Shown here one piece after another: positions 33,845 through 42,164 of a DNA stretch of 64,000 nt (position 1 is its first letter; each line of letters opens with the position of its first letter). A program made the position numbers and the translations under genes. Below the pieces are notes generated by a model. The model was not told the DNA's origin. It saw nothing but the letters and a program-made list of their open reading frames with translations, and made no database searches. This DNA is from Sphingomonas xanthus (lineage in GTDB: Bacteria; Pseudomonadota; Alphaproteobacteria; Sphingomonadales; Sphingomonadaceae), in NCBI RefSeq assembly GCF_007998985.1, contig NZ_CP041659.1, positions 558,001 through 622,000 on the forward strand, written 5' to 3'.

Positions 33845-34117
33845 ACTCGCCCGGGGTTATGCCCCGGCACACCTTGGCTTGCCTTCTGGCTGGGCTGGCA
33901 CTCCTGCCGACGATGAAGCTGTCGCTGGAATGGTTCGGATCAGGGTCGACCCTGACCGATTTTCTCTTGCTGCGCTGCTGGCGCTGCCACGGCTGCCCGG
34001 CGTGATCCCCGCATTCCTCGGCAAGCAAAAGACCTAGCATCGACATCGGCAACTCCCCTGCGCGCCTTCGAAATTATATCGAGCCTGCGTCCATCTGGCG
34101 CGAGGAGTCAAAATCGT

Positions 34118-34768
34118 TCAGCCTTCGTCGCGCCCCTTGAAGCCCTGGGCGATGACATACCATTCGCTGGAATCCTTGCGGCTGGCGGGGGGCTTGGCGT
34201 GCTTGACGCTGGTGAAGTGGCGCTTGAGCTCGGCCACCAGGCTATTGTCCGCTCCGCCGGCCAGCACCTTGGCAAGATAGGCGCCGCCCGGCCGCAGCAC
34301 TTCCTTGGCAAATTCCAGTCCGGCTTCCACTAGCGCCATGGTCCGCAGGTGATCGGTCTGGGGATGGCCGACGGTGTTGGCAGCCATGTCGGACATGACA
34401 AAATCGGCCTGGTCGGATCCCAGCGCCTCGCGCAGTCGGTCGGGCGCGTCGTCGCCCATGAAATCCATCTGCAGGATGGTGACCCCGTCGATCGGTTCCG
34501 TCGGCAGCAGGTCGATCCCGGCAATCCGCGCGGCGGGCGACTTCCTGCGGACGACCTGGCTCCAGCCGCCGGGCGCGATACCGAGGTCGACCACCGCCTT
34601 GACGCCCTTCAGCAGGCCGAAGCGCTCGTCTAGCTCGATCAGCTTATAGGCGGCCCGGCTGCGATATCCTTCGGCCTTGGCCTTTTTCACATAAGGGTCG
34701 TTGAGTTGCCGTTCGAGCCAGCGGGTCGAACTGACCTTGCGTCCCTTGGCGGTTCGGAGCCGGGTCAC
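34118..34768 (-). CDS. rlmE: 23S rRNA (uridine-2'-O)-methyltransferase RlmE
   Basis: 216 residues, RrmJ/FtsJ family. The catalytic K-D-K-E set is present: K42 (SRAAYKLIE), D in VMSDMAAN, K in YLAKVLAGG, and E in SSEWYVIA. SAM motif VDLGIAPGGWSQVV. Methylates U2552 of 23S rRNA late in ribosome assembly. The ATG overlaps the ppx stop by four bases (34765-34768), so it is coupled to it. Confidence 0.96.
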   Translation of the reverse strand: MTRLRTAKGRKVSSTRWLERQLNDPYVKKAKAEGYRSRAAYKLIELDERFGLLKGVKAVVDLGIAPGGWSQVVRRKSPAARIAGIDLLPTEPIDGVTILQMDFMGDDAPDRLREALGSDQADFVMSDMAANTVGHPQTDHLRTMALVEAGLEFAKEVLRPGGAYLAKVLAGGADNSLVAELKRHFTSVKHAKPPASRKDSSEWYVIAQGFKGRDEG

Positions 34769-35823
34769 AGCTGATAACCGTCGCGGGCCATCAACGACCG
34801 CAATATGCCTTCACGAATGCCGCGGTCGGCGATTCCCAGCGTATCCGCGGGCCAGATGTCGAGAATGGCTTCCAGGATGGCGCAACCGGCGACCACCATG
34901 TCGGCCCGCTCGCTGCCAATGCAAGGCAGGCCACTGCGCTGTTCGAAATCCATTTCCGCGATCATCGTCGAAATGCGGCGCATATCCCCCACCGGCACGT
35001 GCAGCCCATCGACTTGGCGCCGGTCATAGGCGGGCAGCGCGAGGTGAACGCTGGCAAGCGTCGTCACCGTGCCGCTGGTGCCAAGCAACCGCACGTTGCG
35101 CGGATTGTCGGGGAGCATTTCGATGAAATGGGCGAAGCTGCGAAGCACCCGCTCGCGCATCCGGCCATAGGCGGCGACGCGGTCCTTTCCCTCGATCGCC
35201 TCCTGCCCTTCGCTTTCGGTAAGCGAGACGACGCCCCACGGCGCCGACCACCAGGCACGGATGCGCGGGGCGGTATCGCCTTGTTCGAGCAGGACGAGCT
35301 CGGTCGATCCTCCGCCAATGTCGAAGATCAACGCCGGTCCGTCGCCGGGCTCAAGCAGCTTGTGGCATCCGAGCACCGCCAGCCGGGCCTCTTCGCGCGG
35401 CGAAATGATGTCGAGGGCGATCCCGGTCTCCTGCTTCACCCGGGCGATAAAATCGCGGCCATTGGCGGCGCGGCGGCACGCCTCGGTGGCGACCGAGCGC
35501 GACAGGGTGACATGGCGGCGGCGCAACTTGTCGGCGCAAACGCCAAGCGCCTCGACCGCGCGGTCCATGGAATCCTGACTTAACTTCCCGCTTGACGACA
35601 GGCCTTCGCCCAGCCTGACGATCCGCGAAAATGCGTCGAGAACGGTGAAGCCGCCATCGCTCGGGCGAGCGATCAGCAGGCGGCAATTGTTGGTTCCAAG
35701 ATCGAGCGCACCATAGATGTCGCGCTGGTACCCTCGGAGGGGCGGCGGCCTGTTTCCGCCTGCCGGCCCCCTGAAACCGGGACTCGGCGCACTGGCGACC
35801 TGCTGCGCCATGGTGGTGCCCAT
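34765..35823 (-). CDS. Ppx/GppA family phosphatase
   Basis: 352 residues. Actin/HSP70-like fold: phosphate-1 loop GALDLGTNNCRLLIA, then FDIGGGSTELVLLE and LLGTSGTVTTLASV. Family members remove phosphate from polyphosphate ends or convert pppGpp to ppGpp; without the C-terminal HD-like domain of E. coli Ppx this short form could do either. Operon with rlmE. A second start (MAQQV) lies 12 bases in. The N-terminal 30 residues are Gly/Pro-rich. Confidence 0.9.
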   Translation of the reverse strand: MGTTMAQQVASAPSPGFRGPAGGNRPPPLRGYQRDIYGALDLGTNNCRLLIARPSDGGFTVLDAFSRIVRLGEGLSSSGKLSQDSMDRAVEALGVCADKLRRRHVTLSRSVATEACRRAANGRDFIARVKQETGIALDIISPREEARLAVLGCHKLLEPGDGPALIFDIGGGSTELVLLEQGDTAPRIRAWWSAPWGVVSLTESEGQEAIEGKDRVAAYGRMRERVLRSFAHFIEMLPDNPRNVRLLGTSGTVTTLASVHLALPAYDRRQVDGLHVPVGDMRRISTMIAEMDFEQRSGLPCIGSERADMVVAGCAILEAILDIWPADTLGIADRGIREGILRSLMARDGYQL

Positions 35824-35938
35824 TTCTATCCTTCACCGAACGCGGGATAGCGTCCGGCTGACTTGCCCCGACCTTAACCTCAACTAAGTCCGTGGCGCAA
35901 CCAGCGGGCGCCAATGGCCCATTTCCCGGGCCCGATTG

Positions 35939-35967
35939 TTGACAGGGAGAGGCGCGCTACTTATTGG
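35939..35967 (+). promoter_or_regulatory. Promoter of tRNA-Gln
   Basis: Consensus TTGACA (35939-35944), 17-base spacer, TATTGG (35962-35967); predicted start about 8 bases before the tRNA. Confidence 0.75.
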
Positions 35968-35982
35968 CCCGCCGGCAAGCGC

Positions 35983-36056
35983 TGCCCGATCGTCTAATGG
36001 TAAGACTACGGACTCTGACTCCGTCAATCGAGGTTCGAATCCTCGTCGGGCATCCA
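35983..36056 (+). tRNA. trnQ: tRNA-Gln (CTG anticodon)
   Basis: 74-base cloverleaf with encoded CCA. Acceptor TGCCCGA/TCGGGCA, anticodon stem ACGGA/TCCGT enclosing CTCTGAC, anticodon CTG. T arm GAGGTTCGAATCCTC. Confidence 0.96.
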
Positions 36057-36162
36057 GCTTTCTTTCAGAAAATCAAGCAGGTAACCGCGATTGTCCTTGG
36101 ACAGTCCGGTTCGCCCCCATTTCCCCTGGTTCGCGGCCGCGGGCATCGCGTGCATGTATTGT

Positions 36163-36770
36163 TCAGGCGGCAAGGGCAGCGCCGAGGTGGCGCTGGCGCG
36201 CATTAGCCCAGTCGAGCATCGCCGCGACCAGCCGGCTGCCGCGGGGAGTGAGGATGGATTCGGGGTGGAACTGCAGGCCGAGCTGGGCCGCCTCGTCGTC
36301 GCGAATGGCCAACACCATGCCGTCGAGCGCCGCGTCGACGATGAACCGGTCTGGAAGGCCGTCAGTAGGCGTGCACAGTGAATGGTAACGACCCACGCGC
36401 ATCGGGCTTGGAAGGCCTGCAAAGGGTCCGGTGCCCTGATGGTCGAGTGCCGAGCATTTGCCATGACAGGGATCGGCCGCGGCGGCTACCTGCCCGCCCG
36501 CCTCGGCGATGATCGTCTGGGCCCAAGGCAACTTCCGATGACCGGAACTAGGCCCTTGGCCTGCCTCACAAGCTCGATGCAGCATCCGGCATCGCACGGG
36601 GCGCCGGGACCAGGCGACAGCATTATGGAGGCGCCAAGCCTGGTTGCGCGATAGAGCGCCTCGCCAGCGGCGATGCTGTTGCGTACCACGACCACCTCCG
36701 CGCCCGCCGAGCGGAAGGCGCCAGCCAAGTTGAAAGTGAAGCTGTCGCGATTGTCGACGAGGAGGATCAC
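36163..36770 (-). pseudogene. trpG: Frameshifted anthranilate/aminodeoxychorismate synthase component II
   Basis: Class I glutamine amidotransferase split across two frames. The first frame starts at GTG 36770 (GGGAG 7 bases upstream; VILLVDNRDSFTFNL) and carries LSPGPGAPCDAGCCIELV and the nucleophile region VPVIGSCLG. The second carries TIIAEAGGQV, RYHSLC and the catalytic FHPESILTP. They join if one A is restored near 36521 (CTTGGGC-CCAGAC where CTTGGGCACCAGAC would give LGHQT). Restored length about 202 residues, normal for TrpG/PabA. Everything else looks intact, so this is a fresh mutation or a sequencing error. No trpE lies nearby. A Trp-rich leader peptide and terminator precede it. 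Confidence 0.85.
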
Positions 36771-36790
36771 GCCACTGCTCCCAGGCGTGG

Positions 36791-36821
36791 AAAAAGAATA
36801 GGCCCGCATCGATGCCGGGCC
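36791..36821 (-). terminator. Attenuator terminator ahead of trpG
   Basis: On the minus strand a 6-bp stem GGCCCG / CGGGCC (36821-36816 and 36806-36801) with a 9-base loop is followed by TATTCTTTTT. It lies between the Trp-rich leader ORF and the trpG start, 20 bases before the GTG. Placement and T run mark it as the terminator of a ribosome-mediated trp attenuator. Confidence 0.7.
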
Positions 36822-36851
36822 TTGGGTCAGAATTGCCTGTTGCTCAGGGAA

Positions 36852-36950
36852 TCAGCCGCGCGCGCGCCATCGTTCGGGCGAACGCCACCACCAACCCAGC
36901 GCCGGAATCGCAGGGAGGAAAATCGGTTGAAGGCGGCGCAGTTCACGCAT
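36852..36950 (-). CDS. trpL: Trp-rich leader peptide (trpL-like)
   Basis: 32 codons from ATG 36950. It contains three consecutive TGG codons (W20-W22, 36893-36885) and a fourth four codons beyond the following arginine (W28), in the segment GWWWRSPERWRARG, then TGA. A WWWxR cluster is the hallmark of alphaproteobacterial trp leaders such as that of Sinorhizobium. Thirty bases after the stop comes a terminator hairpin, then trpG. There is no evident ribosome-binding site; the Sinorhizobium trpL transcript is leaderless, so that is not disqualifying. A longer in-frame ATG exists near 37016, inside the divergent GST gene. Confidence 0.65.
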   Translation of the reverse strand: MRELRRLQPIFLPAIPALGWWWRSPERWRARG

Positions 36951-37014
36951 ACGCAAGGGAGCGACGGCCGCCCGGCCTGTAAAGCGACAAATGAACCAGC
37001 GACGGCGCAAGGCC

Positions 37015-37758
37015 ATGGCCATCAAGATTATCGGCAGCTTCGTCAGTCCCTATGTCCGCAAGGTCCTTGCCTGCCTGGAACTGAAGGGTCTCGACTATGA
37101 GGTCGATCCGATCACGCCCTTCTTCGGCAATGACGAATTCGTCCGGTTAAGCCCGCTGCGTCGAATTCCGGTGATGATTGCGGACGGGATTGTGCTGACC
37201 GATTCCACCATAATCTGCGAATATCTCGACGAGATAATGCCCGAGCCCGCGCTGTTGCCGCGGGATCCGAAAGAGCGGGCGCGGGCCCGCTGGATGGAAG
37301 AGTTTGCCGACACCCGACTTGGCGATGTGTTCATCTGGGGCTTGTTCTACCAGAAGATGGTCCACCCCCGGGTATGGGGGGAGCCGGGCGACGAGGCGCG
37401 GGTCGAACGGTCGCTTTCCCGCGACATTCCGGCGGCGCTCGATTATCTCGAGTGCGAGCTGCCCGCCCAAGGCTATCTGTTCGGCGCGATCGGCCTTGCG
37501 GATATCGCCACCGCCAGCTTTTTCAGGAACGCCGCCTATGCAGGTTTCCTGCCGGATCCGGACCGCTGGCCGCGCACCGCGGCGTTCGTCGGTCGCGTGC
37601 TGGCGCATCCGGTGCTGGAAAAACTGCATAAGCTTGAACAGATCCAGCTCAGCGCGACGATCGCCGGGAGACGGCATGCGCTGATCGAGGCCGGGGCGCG
37701 CCTTACCACGGAAAGCTTCGGCCAGCGCGAGCCGCGGCGCGGGATCATGCGGCTTTAA
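37015..37758 (+). CDS. Glutathione S-transferase family protein
   Basis: 247 residues from ATG 37015 (AAGG just upstream); homology begins MAIKIIGSFVSPYVRKV. The N-terminal thioredoxin-like domain has SPYVRKV as the glutathione-activating Ser/Tyr region, cis-Pro RIPVMIADG and TDSTIICEYLDE. The all-helical C-terminal domain contains GAIGLADIATASFF (N-capping/hydrophobic staple). Substrate unknown. Convergent with the next gene, overlapping by 4 bases. Confidence 0.9.
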   Translation: MAIKIIGSFVSPYVRKVLACLELKGLDYEVDPITPFFGNDEFVRLSPLRRIPVMIADGIVLTDSTIICEYLDEIMPEPALLPRDPKERARARWMEEFADTRLGDVFIWGLFYQKMVHPRVWGEPGDEARVERSLSRDIPAALDYLECELPAQGYLFGAIGLADIATASFFRNAAYAGFLPDPDRWPRTAAFVGRVLAHPVLEKLHKLEQIQLSATIAGRRHALIEAGARLTTESFGQREPRRGIMRL

Positions 37759-38261
37759 TGCTGGGTTCCAGCGATCCAATGTTCGATGCGGGTCTTGAGT
37801 GAGCGGCGCGACGGGATGAACCCCGGCTCGCTCGGCTGCTCTTCCTCCTCGACCTTGTCGTAAAGGGTAAGGTTGACCGGCATCCGGGCTCGCAGCGCCT
37901 CTCGGCCGCGCATGATGTCCTCCGCCGCGGCGAGGCTGCGGTGCACATCCTCGGCGGTGAACGGCTTCATCAGGCAGCCGAGCGCCAGGTCGGGCATCGG
38001 GAAATCGGGCGCCTTGCCAGTGATGAAAAAGCACGGAATGTCGAAATCGCTCATCCGTACCGCGACCGAAAAGCCGGTCGTGCCATGGGCTAACCTAAGG
38101 TCCACCAGCGCAAGGTCGGGTGCGTGCTGCTGCGCCGCCACGACCGCGCCGTCGAGATCGTCGACCGTCGCGACGACGCGGTAGCGCGGATTGTCCTCGA
38201 CCAAATATTTGAGGGTCGTCGCCAGTTGTACGTCGTCTTCGACGATCAAGATTTTCAGCAC
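37755..38261 (-). CDS. Response regulator, receiver domain with short tail
   Basis: 168 residues. Receiver domain: D9/D10 (LIVEDD), phospho-acceptor D54 (LALVDLRL), T81 in FFITGK and K99 (CLMKPF). The C-terminal about 45 residues (EDIMRGREALRARMP ... IEHWIAG) are not a recognisable DNA-binding domain. No kinase is adjacent. The possible partner is unknown. Confidence 0.87.
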   Translation of the reverse strand: MLKILIVEDDVQLATTLKYLVEDNPRYRVVATVDDLDGAVVAAQQHAPDLALVDLRLAHGTTGFSVAVRMSDFDIPCFFITGKAPDFPMPDLALGCLMKPFTAEDVHRSLAAAEDIMRGREALRARMPVNLTLYDKVEEEEQPSEPGFIPSRRSLKTRIEHWIAGTQH

Positions 38262-38395
38262 CCCGCCAGCCTCCCCGCTTGCTTCAAAGGAAAATCCTTT
38301 CCTTCGAAGGGGATGGTGCTTGAGAAGCGGGCCGGCGCGAATCCCCCATGAACCGGGTTAACGGCCAGCGGTGCCGGCGGTGCGGCGGGCGGAGA

Positions 38396-39052
38396 TCAGG
38401 CGCGGTAAAATATGTGCGCGCCGATCTTTTCGACTCGGTTGAGGCGGCGACCCCATGACGGCGAGACATAGTCGGCGTGATACCAAAGCACGTCCTGCGG
38501 CAGCGCCGAGGTCAGGCCGAGCGCGGCAATCCTGGCAATCGCCTGCGCCTTGGCCCAGGCTTCCGAACCGACGTCGATGCGCGGGAAATGCCCGCGGCGG
38601 ACGAAGGAGAACTGGGCCTTCTGCTTGACCACGCCGCACCAGCTGTTCGGATATTTGGCCGAACGGGCGCGGTTGATGACAACATTGGCAACGGCAAGCT
38701 GGCCTTCGAGCGGCTCGCCCATGCTTTCAAAATATACCGCGGTCGCCAGGCATTTGCCCTGCTCGTCCAACTCGGCGCCGATACGATGCGCGCTTACCAG
38801 CGAGGACAGCGGGAGCGCGGTTGCGACGCTGGCGGCAGCGGGAACGGCGCTGCCGGTGGCGGCCGTCACGGCGCTGGCCGATGCTGCAATGGCCGTTTCA
38901 GCCGGAGCGGTCGCGGCAGCCGTCGCAACGACCGCCTTGATGACCGGGTGATTGGAAACCTGCTGGGCCAGTGCCTGACCCGAACCGCCGACAGCCAAAA
39001 GGATGGCCGCGACGAACGCCGACGTACCGCCGGCACCCACGAACTTCTTCAA
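38396..39052 (-). CDS. SleB-like cell wall hydrolase (Hydrolase_2)
   Basis: 218 residues starting at a TTG codon (39052, read as M-KKFVGAGG) after GAGTGAAAA. Signal peptide ending SGQALAQ, then an Ala-rich linker (about residues 40-85). The domain shows CLATAVYFESMGEPLEGQLA (catalytic Glu), VANVVINRARSAKYPNSWCGVV, and the C-terminal LWYHADYVSPSWGRR and HIFYRA. Related proteins are lytic transglycosylase-type enzymes acting on peptidoglycan. Stands alone. Confidence 0.9.
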   Translation of the reverse strand: MKKFVGAGGTSAFVAAILLAVGGSGQALAQQVSNHPVIKAVVATAAATAPAETAIAASASAVTAATGSAVPAAASVATALPLSSLVSAHRIGAELDEQGKCLATAVYFESMGEPLEGQLAVANVVINRARSAKYPNSWCGVVKQKAQFSFVRRGHFPRIDVGSEAWAKAQAIARIAALGLTSALPQDVLWYHADYVSPSWGRRLNRVEKIGAHIFYRA

Positions 39053-39383
39053 TTTTCACTCTAAAAATGGCGGCCGGCCGTCCGTCGATCGCTTCGGGCG
39101 ATGAAAAAGTCATCGCAGCAATCCTCGGAGGGTGCGTCCGTCTTGCCCTGGGACCCGGGCCTCCCTTTTTTTCCGGAAGGCGGTTCAGATCCGCTCGCTC
39201 AATATGTTGCGGTGCACATAAAGCCTGGCGGACATTGCTCAACCACCGGAGCGACGAGCGGTGTCCGGGGCGAGGTAAACCGGTGGAACCCTTAACGGAT
39301 TGACAGATTCAGGGACTGTTTTTTGGTTCCATGGCCTCTCCAGTCGCGGTAATCGGTCCCGGAAAATCAGGAGAAATTTCGAA
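39053..39383. other. Divergent intergenic region, 331 bases
   Basis: Lies between the SleB-like gene and the EVE-domain gene. No supported ORF or RNA. TTGACA occurs at 39300-39305 but without a convincing -10 at the right distance. GGAAC at 39285 has no matching CGTT. GGGACCCGGGCCTCCC followed by TTTTTT (about 39149-39170) is GC-rich but pairs poorly. Confidence 0.5.
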
Positions 39384-39788
39384 ATGGCCTATTGGCTGAT
39401 GCGGTCCGAACCGAACGTTTACGGATGGGCCGACCTGGTCCGCGAGGGTGGGACCGAATGGGACGGGATTCGCAATTACACGGCGCGAAACTTCCTCAAG
39501 GACATGAATCCCGGCGACCTCGCGATTTTCTACCATAGCAACAAGGAAAAGGCGGCAGTCGGCGTGATGGAGATCACTCGTGGCTGGCAACCGGAAGGGG
39601 CCGACGGCAAATGGGCCAGCGTCCGCGTCGAGCCGCGTGACAAGCTGGCGGCGCCGGTCGCACTTGCCACGATCAAGGCCGAACCCCGGCTTGCCAAGCT
39701 GGAGATGCTGCGCCAGTCGCGGCTCAGCGTCACGCCGGTCCGGGAGGATGAGTGGAAGGTGATTCACCAACTGGCAACAAAGGACTGA
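39384..39788 (+). CDS. EVE-domain protein
   Basis: 134 residues from ATG 39384 (GGAG upstream). Typical EVE features: MAYWLMRSEPNVYGWADL, WDGIRNYTARNFLKDM and GDLAIFYHSNKEKAAVGVMEI. The EVE/PUA-like fold binds modified bases in RNA or DNA. In proteobacteria a single-domain form usually sits alone, as here. A PaiB-like gene follows after 4 bases, so they are co-transcribed. Confidence 0.94.
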   Translation: MAYWLMRSEPNVYGWADLVREGGTEWDGIRNYTARNFLKDMNPGDLAIFYHSNKEKAAVGVMEITRGWQPEGADGKWASVRVEPRDKLAAPVALATIKAEPRLAKLEMLRQSRLSVTPVREDEWKVIHQLATKD

Positions 39789-39792
39789 TTGC

Positions 39793-40416
39793 ATGTACTG
39801 CCCGCCCGCCTTCCGCGAAAACCGCGAAGATGTGCTGATCGAAGCGATTGAAGCGCATCCGCTGGCCACGCTGATCACCCATGGGGAGGAAGGCCTCAAA
39901 GCCAATGTCGTGCCGGTGACGGTGATGCAGGGGGCCGACGGCCCGGTCATCCGCTTCCACTTGGCAAAGGCCAACGACCAGATTGGTGACCTTCGCGCCG
40001 GGAGGGCGGTCCTCCTCCAGTTCCACGGGCCTCATGCCTATGTCAGCCCCAACTGGTATCCAACCAAGCAGCGCGACGGCAAGGCGGTGCCGACCTGGGA
40101 TTATATCATCGTCCAGGCGAGCGGTGTCCCCGCCGTCCATCCCGACCCGGAGTGGCTTCGCAAGCAACTGACCGCTCTGACGGATCGCCATGAAGGCGGC
40201 CGCGAAACCCCCTGGACGCTCGGCGATGCCCCGCCCGACTATGTCGCCGCCCAGTTGAAGGGGATCGTCGGCGTCGAGGTCGTGGTCGAGAAGATCGAGG
40301 GCAAGTGGAAGCTCAACCAGAATCATCCGATGGAGAACCGGCTAGGGCTGGCAGACGGACTGGCAGCCGACGGCGAACCGGTGCTGGCGGCGGCGGTCCG
40401 CGCGACGATCGGCTGA
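39793..40416 (+). CDS. PaiB-family FMN-binding negative transcriptional regulator
   Basis: 207 residues. PaiB hallmarks: MYCPPAFRENREDVLIEAI, PLATLITHGEEGLKANVVPV, HAYVSPNWYPTK and the C-terminal KLNQNHPMENRLGLADGLAA. Split-barrel flavin-binding fold. In Bacillus PaiB represses sporulation and protease genes, but most homologues are of unknown role. Likely operon with the EVE gene. Confidence 0.92.
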   Translation: MYCPPAFRENREDVLIEAIEAHPLATLITHGEEGLKANVVPVTVMQGADGPVIRFHLAKANDQIGDLRAGRAVLLQFHGPHAYVSPNWYPTKQRDGKAVPTWDYIIVQASGVPAVHPDPEWLRKQLTALTDRHEGGRETPWTLGDAPPDYVAAQLKGIVGVEVVVEKIEGKWKLNQNHPMENRLGLADGLAADGEPVLAAAVRATIG

Positions 40417-40428
40417 CAGGCCCGACGC

Positions 40429-42105
40429 TCAGCGCTTGCGCGGACCTTTGCGAACCGGCGGACGATTCTTCATCGGATGCGGGCGCGCCCGCGATTCGGG
40501 CCGGCTTCCATCGCTCGGCGGGCCTTCCGTCGGTTCGATCAGCATGCCTTCGTCCTCTGGCGCAATTCGCGCCCGCTTGAGCGCCGCCATGAAGCCGGGG
40601 GCAGCCCGGCCGGCGACCTCGAAATAGCTTTCGTTCGCGGCAACGCGGATCGCGCCTATCGCGCCGCGCTGGACATGGCCGTAGCGGCAGATCAGTGGAA
40701 GCAGCCAGCGCGGATCGGCATTATGCCGGCGGCCGGCATTAATCCGGAACCACAGACTATCCTCGAACCCGGATCGCGGCCCCGCTTCGCGCGGCTCGCT
40801 GGCCGACAAGATGTCCTCGGGCGCAGGAAGGTCGGTGCGCGCCAGCCGCGCCAGCGCCTGGGCGATCGCGTCGGGCGCCATTCGGGCCATCAGCTGCTCT
40901 GCAAGCTCGCGATCCTCGACCTCGGGCTCGACGGGAGCGCTAAGCCTCTCGAACAACCGCTCGCGGTCCATTGCCCGGATCGCGTCGGGAAGGGGCGGGT
41001 CGATCCATTCGGCCTGGATCCGCGCGTTGCGCAGCATCGTTTCGACATTGCGGCGACGCCGATAAGGCACCAGGAGCACCGCAATGCCCTTGCGCCCCGC
41101 ACGGCCGGTGCGACCCGAACGGTGCTGAAGCGCTTCGGCATCGCGCGGCAGTTCGACATGGATCACCAGGCTGACCGACGGCAGGTCGATTCCGCGGGCA
41201 GCGACGTCGGTTGCGACGCAAACCCGCGCGCGCTTGTCGCGCAGGGCCTGAAGCGCATGGTTGCGTTCGTTTTGGCTATGCTCGCCCGACAGGGCGACGG
41301 CATGGAAACCGCGCTCGGTCAGGCTGGCATGGAGCCGCCGCACTGCGTCGCGCGTCGCGCAGAAGAGGATCGCCGTTTCGGGATCGTGGAAGCGGAGCAG
41401 GTTCACGACCGCATGCTCGATATCGGTCGGCGACACGACGACCGCCTGATAGGCGATGTCGGAATGGGCATCGCGCTCGCCGGTCGTCTCGATGCGCAGC
41501 GCCTCGCGCTGGTAACGCTTGGCCAGCTGGACGATGCCGCGCGGCATCGTCGCGGAAAACAGGAGGGTGCGCCGCTCCGCCGGGGTCGCGTCGAGAATTT
41601 CCTCCAATTCTTCGCGAAACCCCATGTCGAGCATCTCGTCGGCCTCGTCGAGAACCACCGCCCGAAGCGCGGAAAGGTCCAGCGCGCCGCGTTCGAGATG
41701 ATCGCGAAGCCGGCCCGGTGTGCCGACCACGATGTGGGCGCCGCCATTGAGCGCGCGTCGTTCCTTCATCGGGTCCATCCCGCCAACGCAGGTCACGACC
41801 CGCGCGCCGGCCTCGGCATAGAGCCACTCCAGTTCCTTGCTGACCTGGAGCGCAAGCTCACGGGTCGGGGCAATAACCAGGCTCAGCGGCTCCCGGGTCC
41901 AGGGAACGCGATCGCCGTCGAGCAGTTCGCCGGCCATGGCCAGGCCGAAGGCGACGGTCTTGCCCGACCCGGTGCGGGCCGAGACGATCAGGTCGCGGCC
42001 CTGGGCTTCGGGTTCGACCACCGCGGCCTGGACAGGCGTCAGCTGATCATAGGATCGCGCCGCCAGCGCTCCGGCGAGCACGGCGGGAAGTTGTTCATGT
42101 GGCAT
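40429..42105 (-). CDS. DEAD-box ATP-dependent RNA helicase
   Basis: 558 residues from ATG 42105 (MPHEQLPAVLAGALAARSYD). Motifs: Q motif DQLTPVQAAVV, I SARTGSGKT, II VVLDEADEMLDMGF, III LFSATMP, IV AILFCATRDAV and VI HRSGRTGRAGRKG. The C-terminal about 90 residues before the basic tail (LICRYGHVQRGAIGAIRVAA) resemble the DbpA RNA-binding domain, and the last 35 residues are basic. It may therefore be a DbpA/DeaD-like enzyme acting on rRNA. Confidence 0.93.
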   Translation of the reverse strand: MPHEQLPAVLAGALAARSYDQLTPVQAAVVEPEAQGRDLIVSARTGSGKTVAFGLAMAGELLDGDRVPWTREPLSLVIAPTRELALQVSKELEWLYAEAGARVVTCVGGMDPMKERRALNGGAHIVVGTPGRLRDHLERGALDLSALRAVVLDEADEMLDMGFREELEEILDATPAERRTLLFSATMPRGIVQLAKRYQREALRIETTGERDAHSDIAYQAVVVSPTDIEHAVVNLLRFHDPETAILFCATRDAVRRLHASLTERGFHAVALSGEHSQNERNHALQALRDKRARVCVATDVAARGIDLPSVSLVIHVELPRDAEALQHRSGRTGRAGRKGIAVLLVPYRRRRNVETMLRNARIQAEWIDPPLPDAIRAMDRERLFERLSAPVEPEVEDRELAEQLMARMAPDAIAQALARLARTDLPAPEDILSASEPREAGPRSGFEDSLWFRINAGRRHNADPRWLLPLICRYGHVQRGAIGAIRVAANESYFEVAGRAAPGFMAALKRARIAPEDEGMLIEPTEGPPSDGSRPESRARPHPMKNRPPVRKGPRKR

Positions 42106-42164
42106 GGGCGATGCCCTACTCCTAAATCCGCCCCCGCAACAGGGCGGCAAGGGCTTCGATTAAA

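Noticed and set aside
33859..34005. 48-residue plus-strand ORF after the DsbA-like gene (starts MPRHTLACLLAGLALLP)
   Set aside because: Superficially signal-peptide-like, but no proper ribosome-binding site, and the ATG lies in the loop of a CCGGGG/CCCCGG hairpin; could be chance.
36801..36821. Hairpin before trpG as terminator of an upstream minus-strand gene
   Set aside because: The only gene just upstream is the GST on the opposite strand, so nothing is left for it to terminate except the leader transcript; it is treated as an attenuator.
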